Source of the DNA: Avelusimicrobium sp963660385
Lineage (GTDB): Bacteria > Elusimicrobiota > Elusimicrobia > Elusimicrobiales > Elusimicrobiaceae
Length of the DNA: 9,596 nt
NCBI GenBank assembly: GCA_963660385.1
Contig: CAVKWQ010000057.1
Span: forward strand, 1 to 9,596
Direction: 5' to 3'
Made by a program: the position numbers and the translations under genes. Of this stretch, positions 1 through 7,345 are shown piece by piece. How positions within the stretch are numbered: position 1 is the first letter of the stretch; every line of letters begins with the position of its first letter. Under the pieces are notes generated by a model, which ran no database searches, had not been told where the DNA came from, and worked only from the letters and a program-made list of their open reading frames with translations.

Positions 1-2
1 GT

Positions 3-914
3 GAAAAATTGACCATTGAAAACGGCGGTACGGTAACGGCCGGGCGCATAATGGCAAATAACGTAACTTTTAAGGATACGAATTTCCACCAAAGTAACGT
101 AACCAATACGATTTACGGTAATGACATCCCCGTAATGGGTGGGAAGACGGACAATATGGAGATTTCCGGCATCGCCAAGATTAACAAAAGTGCGCAGAAC
201 TCGGCGAACCTTGGGGAAGAACTTTGGTGGGATAACCAATATGCGAGTGATTACGACGCTTCCGGAAATAAAAAGACAAACGGCAAAACCTATACCTCGT
301 TTTTGTTAAAGAGCAAAACAGCAGTTACCCCAACAGAGCCTGACGAAGAGGGGGACTGCGACCCCGATGAAGAGCCGGAGGATATTTCTATATATGACAA
401 ATCGTGTAATACTTGTGGAAAATACCTTGCTTATGCTGAGTGCAATACCACTACCAGAAAATGGGAAATAAAATACGATGAAGAGTGTAGTGTACAGGAC
501 CCGGATAAAGAGTGCTATGAGTTTACTTGGGAGCCGGATTATAAAAAGTCTTGTATATATAATAATGGTACTTATTATGATGGTTCTTTTGGTTGGCAGT
601 TGTGTGGTTACAATAGCCGTCCCAGTATTTCTTGTTTTATTGGAGAAGGAACATATGAAAGTAAGGGTTGTGGCGGCAATCTGACAGCCTATTTTGTGTG
701 GCAGGGATGTTCCAAAGTCATTGAAACAGCAAAATTCTTGTATGAAGTTTCGGTAGAAGATTTTGGCCTGTTTGATGTCCCTGCAACGTGTAGTTATGCA
801 AAGGAAGGAAATATCGGATATAAGTATGAGTATAATACAAATGTGGGTGATAGAAATGGCGAACACTACTGCTGGGCCTATGTTTGTACACGGGGCAAGG
901 TAAAAAGCAATTAA
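3..914 (+). CDS. Cysteine-rich, probably secreted or surface protein, 5'-truncated by the window edge
   Basis: The frame is open to the left edge, so the true start is outside; the TTG at 9 has no reason to be the start. The first ~100 residues are polar and rich in N, T, G and I (LTIENGGTVTAGRI, NNVTFKDTNFHQSNVTN), a pattern common in beta-helical or fibre-like surface proteins. An acidic linker follows at about nt 330-390 (TEPDEEGDCDPDEEPED), then a ~185-residue C-terminal region with 14 cysteines, an even number, and recurring short C-x-n-W/Y units (KSCIYNNGTYY, WQLCGY, VWQGCS, YCWAYVC). This suggests disulfide-rich folding outside the cytoplasm. No catalytic motif is recognised. The second half is clearly AT-richer than the genes to its right, which may mean transfer or a variable adhesin/pilus-tip tail. 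A phage fibre or pilus-tip adhesin are alternatives. Existence of the gene is fairly sure; its function is unknown. Confidence 0.75.
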   Translation, partial: EKLTIENGGTVTAGRIMANNVTFKDTNFHQSNVTNTIYGNDIPVMGGKTDNMEISGIAKINKSAQNSANLGEELWWDNQYASDYDASGNKKTNGKTYTSFLLKSKTAVTPTEPDEEGDCDPDEEPEDISIYDKSCNTCGKYLAYAECNTTTRKWEIKYDEECSVQDPDKECYEFTWEPDYKKSCIYNNGTYYDGSFGWQLCGYNSRPSISCFIGEGTYESKGCGGNLTAYFVWQGCSKVIETAKFLYEVSVEDFGLFDVPATCSYAKEGNIGYKYEYNTNVGDRNGEHYCWAYVCTRGKVKSN

Positions 915-924
915 GAAATGAAAG

Positions 925-954
925 AACCGGGGTTTTTAAAAGCCCCGGTTTTTT
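925..954 (+). terminator. Rho-independent terminator after the cysteine-rich gene
   Basis: A perfect 8-bp stem AACCGGGG / CCCCGGTT (925-932 with 943-950), which can extend through the T/A-rich loop, is followed by a run of six Ts ending at 954. It starts 11 bp after the stop codon at 914. It also lies just past the stop of the convergent RDD gene, but on the minus strand the trailing T-run is poor (CTTTC), so it serves mainly the plus-strand gene. Confidence 0.88.
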
Positions 955-967
955 GAAGGTAAATTCC

Positions 968-1804
968 TTACTTTTTAAGGGTGGAGCAAATTTCCTGCCC
1001 TTGGGGCGTGCGCGGGGTGCAGGTTAAGGGCCCGCCGCCAAAGGGATAGTAAAGCGTGTATAAAATGTCCATTGCTCCCGTGCGGGCGTTGGCCTTTATG
1101 CCGCCGGGTTCCAGTACCATATCAAACCCGCGGCAGGAAAGTTTCTGCGGGCCGATTTTTAAACACTCGCCCGGCAACACTTGCCACTCGCGCGGGTCCA
1201 CCCCCGGACGGGAAGCGGCGGCCAACTGGGCGCGGGCGGCTTCGTCCGTCTCCGCCAGAACGCGCGTAAGTTGCACATACCGCTCGGTGTGTTGGTACTG
1301 CGGCAGAGCCACACACCACAAAAGTAAAAGAACAAACACGATTGCCAGCGCCACCGATACAAGCGTTATCCACGTGAGGGAGGCTTCCTCGTCCTCTTCT
1401 TCCTCCATAGCGTCGGGGTCAAATTCGGCGGATTTTAAAATCACGGCGCTGTGGCTGATACGGTCGTGCAGGGTGCGTTTCTTTTTATCCCACGCGGCCA
1501 CAAAGAAGCCAAAATAAAACGTTACATTGGTTACCAGTTTGGAGACAATACGCTCCGTGGCTTGCCAAAAGGAAAGGCGGCGGCCGTGGCGGTCCACTAC
1601 TTTTATGCCCATTAATATTTTGCCGACGCTGGCTTGCAGGGGGGAACTTTCTAGGAGTGCATAATATAGCCAAATAATGACCAGTAATACCAGCGAAACG
1701 GTGGCATAACTCTTCATCATCTGCCACAACGCCCAATACAACACGGCAAAGACGAGCGCGTCAATTAAAAAGGCAAAGAAGCGTTTTCCTATTCCGGCGT
1801 ACAT
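968..1804 (-). CDS. RDD-family membrane protein fused to a C-terminal type IV pilin-like module
   Basis: 278 residues. Residues 1-125 form an RDD domain: GKRFFAFLIDAL with Arg8 and Asp15, two hydrophobic helices (about 10-30 and 35-52), the signature ASVGKILMGIKVVD at 58-71, and LHDRIS at 112-117. An acidic linker (129-140, DPDAMEEEEDEE) leads to a fourth hydrophobic segment at 144-165 that ends in CVALPQYQ (164-171), followed by a soluble tail with four cysteines (214, 224, 262, 273) ending in EICSTLKK. The helix-ALPQYQ junction, the following YVQLTRVLAE helix and the C-terminal CTPRTPQGQEIC pattern look like Elusimicrobiota-type pilins or pseudopilins. The pilin Glu5 and the leader-peptidase site are absent, so it is probably anchored and not assembled into a pilus. 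The RDD family is poorly characterised; some members have been linked to transport. The start is supported by AGGAGGTG at 1809-1816. RDD assignment is sure; the pilin relation is inferred from pattern. Confidence 0.9.
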   Translation of the reverse strand: MYAGIGKRFFAFLIDALVFAVLYWALWQMMKSYATVSLVLLVIIWLYYALLESSPLQASVGKILMGIKVVDRHGRRLSFWQATERIVSKLVTNVTFYFGFFVAAWDKKKRTLHDRISHSAVILKSAEFDPDAMEEEEDEEASLTWITLVSVALAIVFVLLLLWCVALPQYQHTERYVQLTRVLAETDEAARAQLAAASRPGVDPREWQVLPGECLKIGPQKLSCRGFDMVLEPGGIKANARTGAMDILYTLYYPFGGGPLTCTPRTPQGQEICSTLKK

Positions 1805-1833
1805 AGGGCACCTCCTAGAAAGCGTATATATAT

Positions 1834-1862
1834 AGTATAGGGGGTTTAACGCTATTTAACAA
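1834..1862 (-). promoter_or_regulatory. Sigma70-like promoter of the RDD-pilin gene
   Basis: Read on the minus strand, TTGTTA (1862-1857) and TATACT (1839-1834) are separated by exactly 17 bases. They lie about 30 bp upstream of the ATG at 1804, with the strong Shine-Dalgarno AGGAGGTG (1809-1816) between. This suggests the gene is transcribed on its own as well as by readthrough from uvrA-ybaK, since no terminator is visible in the 71-bp gap after ybaK. Confidence 0.6.
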
Positions 1863-1875
1863 GGCAAAAATTGCA

Positions 1876-2358
1876 TTATAAGCACAAAGGCACGGCTTGC
1901 GCGTGGGCGGCCTTTAAAAGGTCGTTGGGGTTGATTTTAATTTGCAGGCCGCGCAGCCCCGCGCTGACATATATAAAATCCCACAAAATGCAATCTTCGT
2001 GAATAAAAGTAGGAAAGGGCTTCTTCATCCCCAAGGGGGAACACCCGCCGCGCATATAGCCCGTAACGGGGACTAATTCCTTTACGTGCAGCATTTCGCA
2101 CGATTTATTGCCGCTTACGCGTGCGGCGGCCTTCATATCCAGTTCCGCCCCGCCGGGTATTACGCACACAAAGAAGCCCGTTTTGTCGCCGCGCAAAACC
2201 AAGGTTTTATACACTTGGTCAATGTTTTGCCCCAAGGTCTGCGCGACGTGCAGGGCGCTTAAATTTTCCTCATCCACCTCGTACGGGATAAGTTCGTAGG
2301 GGATGTTTAATTCGTCCAAGTGGCGGGCGGCGTTTGTTTTGTGGATTTTATTCTTCAT
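1876..2358 (-). CDS. ybaK: YbaK/EbsC family aminoacyl-tRNA deacylase (Cys-tRNA(Pro) deacylase type)
   Basis: 160 residues, the usual length for the family. YbaK hydrolyses Cys-tRNA(Pro) formed when prolyl-tRNA synthetase mischarges tRNA(Pro), acting in the cytoplasm as a trans-editing factor. Diagnostic features are VYKTLVLRGD at 49-58 with the family's essential lysine (Lys51), VIPGGAELDMKAAA at 66-79, GYMRGGCSPLGMKK at 100-113 (the GGxSPxG substrate loop) and VSAGLRGLQIKINPNDL near the end. The ATG overlaps the TGA of uvrA as ATGA, and GAGGAGC inside the end of uvrA is its Shine-Dalgarno, so translation is probably coupled. Deacylase identity is strong. The exact substrate (Cys-Pro against a ProX-like specificity) is from family knowledge only. 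Confidence 0.93.
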   Translation of the reverse strand: MKNKIHKTNAARHLDELNIPYELIPYEVDEENLSALHVAQTLGQNIDQVYKTLVLRGDKTGFFVCVIPGGAELDMKAAARVSGNKSCEMLHVKELVPVTGYMRGGCSPLGMKKPFPTFIHEDCILWDFIYVSAGLRGLQIKINPNDLLKAAHAQAVPLCL

Positions 2359-5294
2359 TTTTTGCTCCTCTTGGCTTTTTTAGCCGGGGCCTTTTTGGCA
2401 GATGTTTTGGGCCCGTGCAATTTTTGCTCGGGGTGTTCTGCCAAAAATTTATCCACCGCTTCCAATTCCGGCTTTAAATATCGCCCGGTGTAAGATTCCT
2501 TACACGCGGCCACTTGGCGAGGCGTGCCCTCGCAGACAATCGTGCCGCCCTTGTCGCCGCCTTCGGGGCCGAGATCAATCAGCCAATCGGCGGTTTTGAT
2601 AACGTCCAAATTGTGCTCAATAATAAGCACGGTGTTGCCCTTGTCAGCCAGGCCGTGAAGCACGTGGAGGAGTTTATCAATATCTGCAAAGTGTAGGCCA
2701 GTGGTGGGCTCGTCCAAAATGTAGAGCGTTTTGCCGGTCCCCTTGCGGGAAAGTTCGTCCGCCAGTTTTACGCGTTGTGCTTCGCCGCCGGAAAGTGTAG
2801 TGGCGGCTTGGCCCAGTTTTATGTAGCCAAGGCCCACGTCGTTTAGCGTTTTTAAATAGCGTTTGATTTTGGGGATAGCGTCAAAAAATTCCAACGCCTG
2901 CGATACGCTCATATCCAGCACTTCGGCAATGTTTTTGCCCTTGAATTTTACCTGTAACGTATCCTCGTTAAAGCGTTGGCCGTTGCACTCCTCGCACTTT
3001 ACATAAATATCGGGCAGAAATTGCATTTGGATTTTTAAAATACCGTCGCCTTGGCACTTTTCGCACCGCCCGCCCTTTACGTTAAAGGAGAAGCGGCCCG
3101 GTTTGTAGCCGCGGCGTTTGGCTTCGGGCATTTCGGCAAATAAGTCGCGTATGTGCGAAAATACGCCCGTATAGGTGGCGGGGTTGCTGCGCGGGGTTTT
3201 GCCGATAGGGCTTTGGTCCACGATAATGACTTTATCAATGTTTTCCAACCCTTTAATGGCCTTGTGTTTACCCGGGGCGTCCTTGGCGCCGTAGAACTTT
3301 TGGGCCAAGGCTTTGTACAAAATTTGGTGGATAAGCGTGGACTTGCCCGAGCCGGACACGCCCGTTACGCAGATAAATTTGCCCAGCGGAAACTTAACGT
3401 CAATATTTTTGAGGTTAAATTGCTGTGCGCCTAAGATTTCCAAATATTTGCCGTTTCCCTTGCGCAGTTCCTCGCGCGGGAGAATCATCCGCCGTCCGTT
3501 TAAATAAGAGGCAGTCAGCGATTTTTCATCACGCAAAAAGTCCGCCGTCGGCTCTGCGGCCACGATGTTGCCGCCGTATTCGCCCGCCGCGGGGCCCAGT
3601 TCTACCACATAATCGGCGGCTAAAATGGTGTCCTTATCGTGTTCTACGATGATAAGGGTGTTATCTAAATCGCGTAGGTTTTTAAGCGTTTCAATCAGGC
3701 GGTCGTTGTCGCGCGAGTGCAGGCCGATGGTGGGCTCGTCCAACACATACAAAACACCCGTTAAGCCAGAGCCGATTTGCGTAGCCAAGTGGATACGCTG
3801 GGCTTCGCCGCCCGACAAGGTTTGGCTCTTGCGCTCTAAGGTTAAATAAGAAAGGCCCACGCTGTTTAAAAAGTCCAAACGCGCGCGGATTTCCTTTAAT
3901 ACATCCTTGGCGATGATTTTTTCCTTGTCCGTCAGTTCAATATGTTCAAAAAATTCCTTGGCGGCGGAAACCTGCATTGCCGTAATGTCGTTAATATTTT
4001 TGCCGTTAATGCGCACGGCCAGGGCTTCTGGCTTTAAGCGTTTGCCGCCGCAGGTGGGGCAGGTAACCTCGCGCATAAAGCGGTTATACACTTCCTCTTT
4101 TACAAAGTCGCTTTCACTTTCTTGGTAGCGGCGTTTTAAGTTGGTAATTACGCCTTCAAAATCTTGCTCTCCGCCCGAAATGACGGACGTATAACTGGCG
4201 CCGCCCGTGCCGTACAAAAGCAGGTCGCGCTGTTCTTTGGGCAAATCCTTCCACGGCGTGTGCAGGCTGATGTGGTTTTGGTGGCAGACTTGGCGCAAAA
4301 TATCGTAATAATACCCGCTCCAAGAATTTTTCCAGCGGTGGGTGCGCGTGGTAACGGGGTTATCCCAAGCGGCAATAGCACCCTCGTTAATGGAAAGCGT
4401 ATCGTCCGGCACCACCAGGTCCTCGGCTACTTCTATTTTAAGGCCCAAGCCGTTGCAGTCCGGGCACGCCCCGTAGGGGGAGTTAAACGAAAAAAGACGC
4501 GGTTCCAGTTCGCTAAACCCGATACCGCAATGTGCGCAGGCGTTATTTTCGCTATAAGTAAACTCTCGCGGCTTGTCGCCCTCGGCTTCCACAATGTGCA
4601 CGAGGCCTTGCGCGTATTTGAGGGCGGCTTCCAAACTTTCCACCAACCGCTCGCGGTCAAATTCCTCTACAAAAATTTCATCCGTTACCAATTCAATGGT
4701 ATGCTTTTTATAGCGTTCCAAGGTGGGCGTATGGCCCAGGGTGATGACGGTGCCGTCCACGCGGGCTTTTACATAGCCCTCTTTTTTAAACTTGGCAAAG
4801 AGTTCCTCATAGGTGCCGGCGCGTCCGCGGACGACGGGGGATAAAATGAAAACGGTTTTTTCGTTAAACTTTTTTAAAATATCCTGCGCAATGCCCTGTA
4901 CGCTCCAAGATTCCACCTCGCGGCCGCAATGCGGGCAAAAGCGGTGCCCCACGCGGGCGAACAAAAGGCGTAAATAATCATATATTTCCGTAACCGTGGC
5001 GACGGTAGAGCGCGGGTTTTTGGACGGGTTGCGCTGTTCAATGGAAATAGCCGGGGAAAGCCCCTCAATATGTTCTACGTCCGGTTTTTCCATTAATTCC
5101 AAAAATTGCCGGGCGTAAGCGGACATACTTTCCACATAGCGGCGTTGCCCTTCGGCGTAAATGGTATCAAACGCCAAGGAACTTTTGCCCGAGCCGGACA
5201 GCCCGGTTACCACGACCATTTTGTCCTTGGGCATTTCTACGGTAACATTTTTTAAATTGTGGCCTTTTGCGCCGATTACTTTAATACTCTTCAT
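2355..5294 (-). CDS. uvrA: UvrA, excinuclease ABC subunit A
   Basis: 979 residues; typical UvrA is about 940-960. It is the damage-sensing ATPase of nucleotide excision repair and loads UvrB at lesions. Two ABC modules are visible. Module 1 has Walker A GLSGSGKS at 31-38, signature LSGGEAQ at 493-499 and Walker B ending LDE at 518-520. Module 2 has Walker A GVSGSGKS at 645-652, signature LSGGEAQ at 834-840 and Walker B ending LDE at 860-862. Cysteine pairs for zinc are C253/C256 with C277/C280, and C744/C747 with C767/C770; further pairs are C120/C123 and C412/C415. The final ~39 residues after GRYLKPEL are extra and end in a Lys/Ala-rich basic tail (SAKKAPAKKAKRSKK). The ATG at 5294 begins the conserved MKSIKVIGAKGHNLKN; no good Shine-Dalgarno precedes it. 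It is the first gene of a minus-strand unit with ybaK. No uvrB or uvrC lies in the window. Confidence 0.98.
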   Translation of the reverse strand: MKSIKVIGAKGHNLKNVTVEMPKDKMVVVTGLSGSGKSSLAFDTIYAEGQRRYVESMSAYARQFLELMEKPDVEHIEGLSPAISIEQRNPSKNPRSTVATVTEIYDYLRLLFARVGHRFCPHCGREVESWSVQGIAQDILKKFNEKTVFILSPVVRGRAGTYEELFAKFKKEGYVKARVDGTVITLGHTPTLERYKKHTIELVTDEIFVEEFDRERLVESLEAALKYAQGLVHIVEAEGDKPREFTYSENNACAHCGIGFSELEPRLFSFNSPYGACPDCNGLGLKIEVAEDLVVPDDTLSINEGAIAAWDNPVTTRTHRWKNSWSGYYYDILRQVCHQNHISLHTPWKDLPKEQRDLLLYGTGGASYTSVISGGEQDFEGVITNLKRRYQESESDFVKEEVYNRFMREVTCPTCGGKRLKPEALAVRINGKNINDITAMQVSAAKEFFEHIELTDKEKIIAKDVLKEIRARLDFLNSVGLSYLTLERKSQTLSGGEAQRIHLATQIGSGLTGVLYVLDEPTIGLHSRDNDRLIETLKNLRDLDNTLIIVEHDKDTILAADYVVELGPAAGEYGGNIVAAEPTADFLRDEKSLTASYLNGRRMILPREELRKGNGKYLEILGAQQFNLKNIDVKFPLGKFICVTGVSGSGKSTLIHQILYKALAQKFYGAKDAPGKHKAIKGLENIDKVIIVDQSPIGKTPRSNPATYTGVFSHIRDLFAEMPEAKRRGYKPGRFSFNVKGGRCEKCQGDGILKIQMQFLPDIYVKCEECNGQRFNEDTLQVKFKGKNIAEVLDMSVSQALEFFDAIPKIKRYLKTLNDVGLGYIKLGQAATTLSGGEAQRVKLADELSRKGTGKTLYILDEPTTGLHFADIDKLLHVLHGLADKGNTVLIIEHNLDVIKTADWLIDLGPEGGDKGGTIVCEGTPRQVAACKESYTGRYLKPELEAVDKFLAEHPEQKLHGPKTSAKKAPAKKAKRSKK

Positions 5295-5360
5295 AACTTT
5301 AAAAACCCCCGGGCGCTTTATGCTTTTTACAAGCGCGCAAAACGCCCTTTTTCCTTAAAT

Positions 5361-5374
5361 AAATTATATAATTT
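5361..5374. promoter_or_regulatory. Symmetric AT-rich palindrome in the divergent uvrA / flippase-like promoter region
   Basis: The 14 bp AAATTATATAATTT read the same on both strands and place a perfect TATAAT on each (5367-5372 plus, 5363-5368 minus), in the 108-bp gap between divergent start codons at 5294 and 5403. A shared back-to-back -10 element is the simplest reading. No convincing -35 hexamer is seen in either direction at 16-18 bp. An operator for a dimeric repressor, for instance LexA-like control of uvrA, is an alternative. Confidence 0.5.
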
Positions 5375-5402
5375 ATATATCTTTCATACCCGGAGCGCGC
5401 GC

Positions 5403-6455
5403 GTGAAAAAACCGCTTAAATATTTGCTCTATACCTTGGGCATCCTTTTATCCGTCGGCCTGATTGCCTTTATGATTTATCAGGCTAAGGACAGTTTTGT
5501 AAAAATTTGGCAAGGCGTAAAAACCAAATACCTCTTTTTATCTTTATTGTCTTCTGTGCTTATCTATGTGGCGATGGGGATGAGCCTGTACGAAGTGCTG
5601 CGTATTATGGGGCGGAAAATCTCCAAAAGCGCGGCAATGGGTATTGCGCTTGTTTCCACCACGGTAAATTATATTGTTTCCTCGTTGGGCGTAAGCGGGT
5701 TTGCCTTGCGCGCCCACCTGTTAAACCGCCGCCGTGTGCCGTTTGGCACCTGCGTTACGGCCAGCATTGTCATTACGGTGCTTTTGTATTTTGTATTGGC
5801 GATTATCATTTTGCAAGGCTCGGTGCTGATGCTTTTTAACTCGTCGGCTACCACGATGCAACTGCTCAAAAACTTTTCGCTTATTATCGTAATGTGCGCG
5901 GTGTGCGTAGTCATTACGGCGTTTTTATTTAATAACGAATTGCGCTCCAAATGGTTAAGAAAGTGCTTCCGTATGATGAACAAGGTGCTTTACCACGTTT
6001 TCCGCGCTTTGATCCCCAAAGGCAAGTACGACGATTTTATGGACCAGTTGGACGAGGGTATTGACCTTATCCACCGCAAAAAGAATAAACTGACAATGAC
6101 GATTGTTTATGTATGCGCCGATTGGCTGTTTACGATTTTGGTTTTGTATTTTGCCTTCCGCGCGGTGGGCATACACATTACGGCGGGTGTGTTGGTCGCC
6201 GGGTTTGCCGTCGGTATGGTTACGACGCTGATCCCTATTTTGCCGGGTGGTTTAGGGGCAATGGAACTGGCGATGACGGCGGTCTATTCCCAAATGGGCA
6301 TAGACTGGGATTCCGCCCTTATGGCCTCGCTTATTTACCGCGTAGTATATTACATTTTGCCGGGTATTGTGAGCATTTTTATCTATTGGGGGCTGCAACT
6401 TTCGTCCCCGTCTTCTCCGCGCAAAAATAAAACTTCCAAAGGAGCCCTGCTATGA
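5403..6455 (+). CDS. Flippase-like integral membrane protein (lysylphosphatidylglycerol synthase TM region / UPF0104 family)
   Basis: 350 residues from GTG at 5403, with GGAG at 5392-5395 seven bases before it. The frame stays open back to 5259, but that would overlap uvrA and adds no recognisable sequence. The protein is almost wholly membrane-embedded, with about 8 hydrophobic segments (roughly 8-27, 43-62, 78-98, 117-139, 157-176, 232-252, 262-280, 305-331) and a cytoplasmic basic loop at 178-230. The conserved motif IPILPGGLGAMELAM (277-291) is the family hallmark (P-x-P-G-G-x-G-x-x-E). Relatives form the lipid-flipping half of MprF or act in glycolipid and glycan export. There is no C-terminal aminoacyl-transferase domain, so it is not a complete MprF and its lipid substrate is unknown. 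The stop overlaps the next start (ATGA). Confidence 0.87.
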   Translation: MKKPLKYLLYTLGILLSVGLIAFMIYQAKDSFVKIWQGVKTKYLFLSLLSSVLIYVAMGMSLYEVLRIMGRKISKSAAMGIALVSTTVNYIVSSLGVSGFALRAHLLNRRRVPFGTCVTASIVITVLLYFVLAIIILQGSVLMLFNSSATTMQLLKNFSLIIVMCAVCVVITAFLFNNELRSKWLRKCFRMMNKVLYHVFRALIPKGKYDDFMDQLDEGIDLIHRKKNKLTMTIVYVCADWLFTILVLYFAFRAVGIHITAGVLVAGFAVGMVTTLIPILPGGLGAMELAMTAVYSQMGIDWDSALMASLIYRVVYYILPGIVSIFIYWGLQLSSPSSPRKNKTSKGALL

Positions 6456-6967
6456 AAGAACGCATTAACGAACAAGTCCCCAGCGTGCGCCCCAGTTGCT
6501 ATGTGCACAAAACCGCGGTGTTAATCGGGGATGTTACCATAGGGGAAAATGTATCCATTTGGCCCTGCGCGGTGTTGCGCGGGGATATTGCTTCCATTAC
6601 GGTGGGGGATAATTCCAATATTCAGGAAAATGCCTGCGTACACGTCAATTACGGCGCGCCCTGCATTATCGGCCGCGGTGTAAGCGTGGGCCACGGGGCG
6701 ATTGTGCACGGCTGTAAAATCGGCGATAATTGCCTGATTGGTATGAACGCCGTAGTAATGGAGAGCGAAATCGGCCCCAACTGCATTATTGGGGCGGGTG
6801 CGGTGGTTCCGGCGGGTAAAAATATCCCGGCGGGGTCGCTGGTGATGGGCGTTCCTGCCAAGATCGTGCGCAAACTGGAAGAAGACGAAGTAAACGGCGT
6901 TATCAAAAACGCCCGCGAATACGCCGAGGCTATCCGCCTGTACAAAGACCATTGCGAAGAACTGTAA
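6452..6967 (+). CDS. Gamma-carbonic-anhydrase-like left-handed beta-helix (hexapeptide repeat) protein
   Basis: 171 residues, normal for the YrdA/PaaY-type family. The Shine-Dalgarno AAAGGAG (6438-6444) is 7 bases before the ATG, and the start overlaps the upstream stop. Residues 20-125 are hexapeptide repeats (VLIGDV, TIGENV, SIWPCA, TVGDNS, KIGDNC, EIGPNC). Key gamma-CA positions are present: the RGD motif (Arg43, Asp45), Gln58, and three histidines at 64, 81 and 86 in VHV, VGH and VHG contexts, which would form the trimer-interface metal site. A C-terminal helix (141-171) packs against the helix in relatives. Family members bind Zn or Fe; many bacterial ones lack measurable CO2 hydration or act on acyl-CoA thioesters, so the enzyme activity is unproven. 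The tight coupling to a membrane flippase-like gene is noted but not explained. Confidence 0.92.
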   Translation: MKERINEQVPSVRPSCYVHKTAVLIGDVTIGENVSIWPCAVLRGDIASITVGDNSNIQENACVHVNYGAPCIIGRGVSVGHGAIVHGCKIGDNCLIGMNAVVMESEIGPNCIIGAGAVVPAGKNIPAGSLVMGVPAKIVRKLEEDEVNGVIKNAREYAEAIRLYKDHCEEL

Positions 6968-6968
6968 T

Positions 6969-7334
6969 ATGAAGAAAGTGGTGTTGATTGAAGATTCCAA
7001 GGTGCTGGGCAACGCGCTTTGCGGCGCCTTAAAGGTGGACGGCATTGAGGTCCATTGGGCCGAAAACGGCGTGGCCGGCGTGCAACTGGCCAAGCAGATA
7101 AAGCCCGATTTGGTACTGTTGGATTTAATGCTTCCTAAATTAAGTGGGTTTGACGTGTGCAAATTGTTAAAGACCGACAACGCCACTTGGCGGATTCCGG
7201 TAGTGATAATGTCCACCTTGTCTGACCCTGAATCGCGCGACCGCGCCACGGAAGCGGGGGCTGATTATTTTATTCCCAAGCCCTACGATTTGGCCGCCAC
7301 CTTAGCCGAAATTAAAAAGTTGTTACAGATGTAG
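6969..7334 (+). CDS. Single-domain CheY-like response regulator
   Basis: 121 residues, receiver domain only, with no output domain. All phosphorylation-site residues are present: acidic pair Glu8-Asp9, phosphoacceptor Asp52 (LLDLMLPKLSG), Ser82 in place of the Thr/Ser switch residue, Tyr100 as the aromatic switch residue, and Lys104 in IPKPYD. It should be phosphorylated by a histidine kinase and signal by protein-protein contact. It starts 1 bp after the stop of the gamma-CA-like gene, with only a weak purine-rich GAAGAA in front, so it is probably translated by reinitiation. No kinase, CheA or flagellar gene lies in the window, so its partner is unknown; the TPR protein downstream is a possible effector or scaffold (inference). 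Confidence 0.93.
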   Translation: MKKVVLIEDSKVLGNALCGALKVDGIEVHWAENGVAGVQLAKQIKPDLVLLDLMLPKLSGFDVCKLLKTDNATWRIPVVIMSTLSDPESRDRATEAGADYFIPKPYDLAATLAEIKKLLQM

Positions 7335-7345
7335 TTTTTTCAGTG

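Noticed and set aside
306..866. A 186-codon open frame on the minus strand, rich in Ile, Thr and Phe
   Set aside because: It lies opposite the cysteine-rich plus-strand frame. Its hydrophobic look comes from the AT-rich complement, and it has no Shine-Dalgarno.
4164..4844. A 226-codon open frame on the plus strand
   Set aside because: It is antisense inside uvrA, whose minus-strand protein is conserved and complete here. The plus-strand translation has no recognisable motif or ribosome binding site.
5259..5402. An upstream ATG start for the flippase-like gene
   Set aside because: It would overlap the divergent uvrA start and run through the promoter palindrome. GTG at 5403 has GGAG at proper spacing and begins a normal membrane N-terminus.
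5403..6455. A full MprF lysyl-phosphatidylglycerol synthase
   Set aside because: Only the membrane flippase-type region is present, in 350 residues; the soluble aminoacyl-transferase half is absent.
6521..7249. A 242-codon open frame on the minus strand
   Set aside because: It crosses the gamma-CA-like gene and the response regulator, both well-recognised plus-strand proteins; it is a codon-bias shadow.
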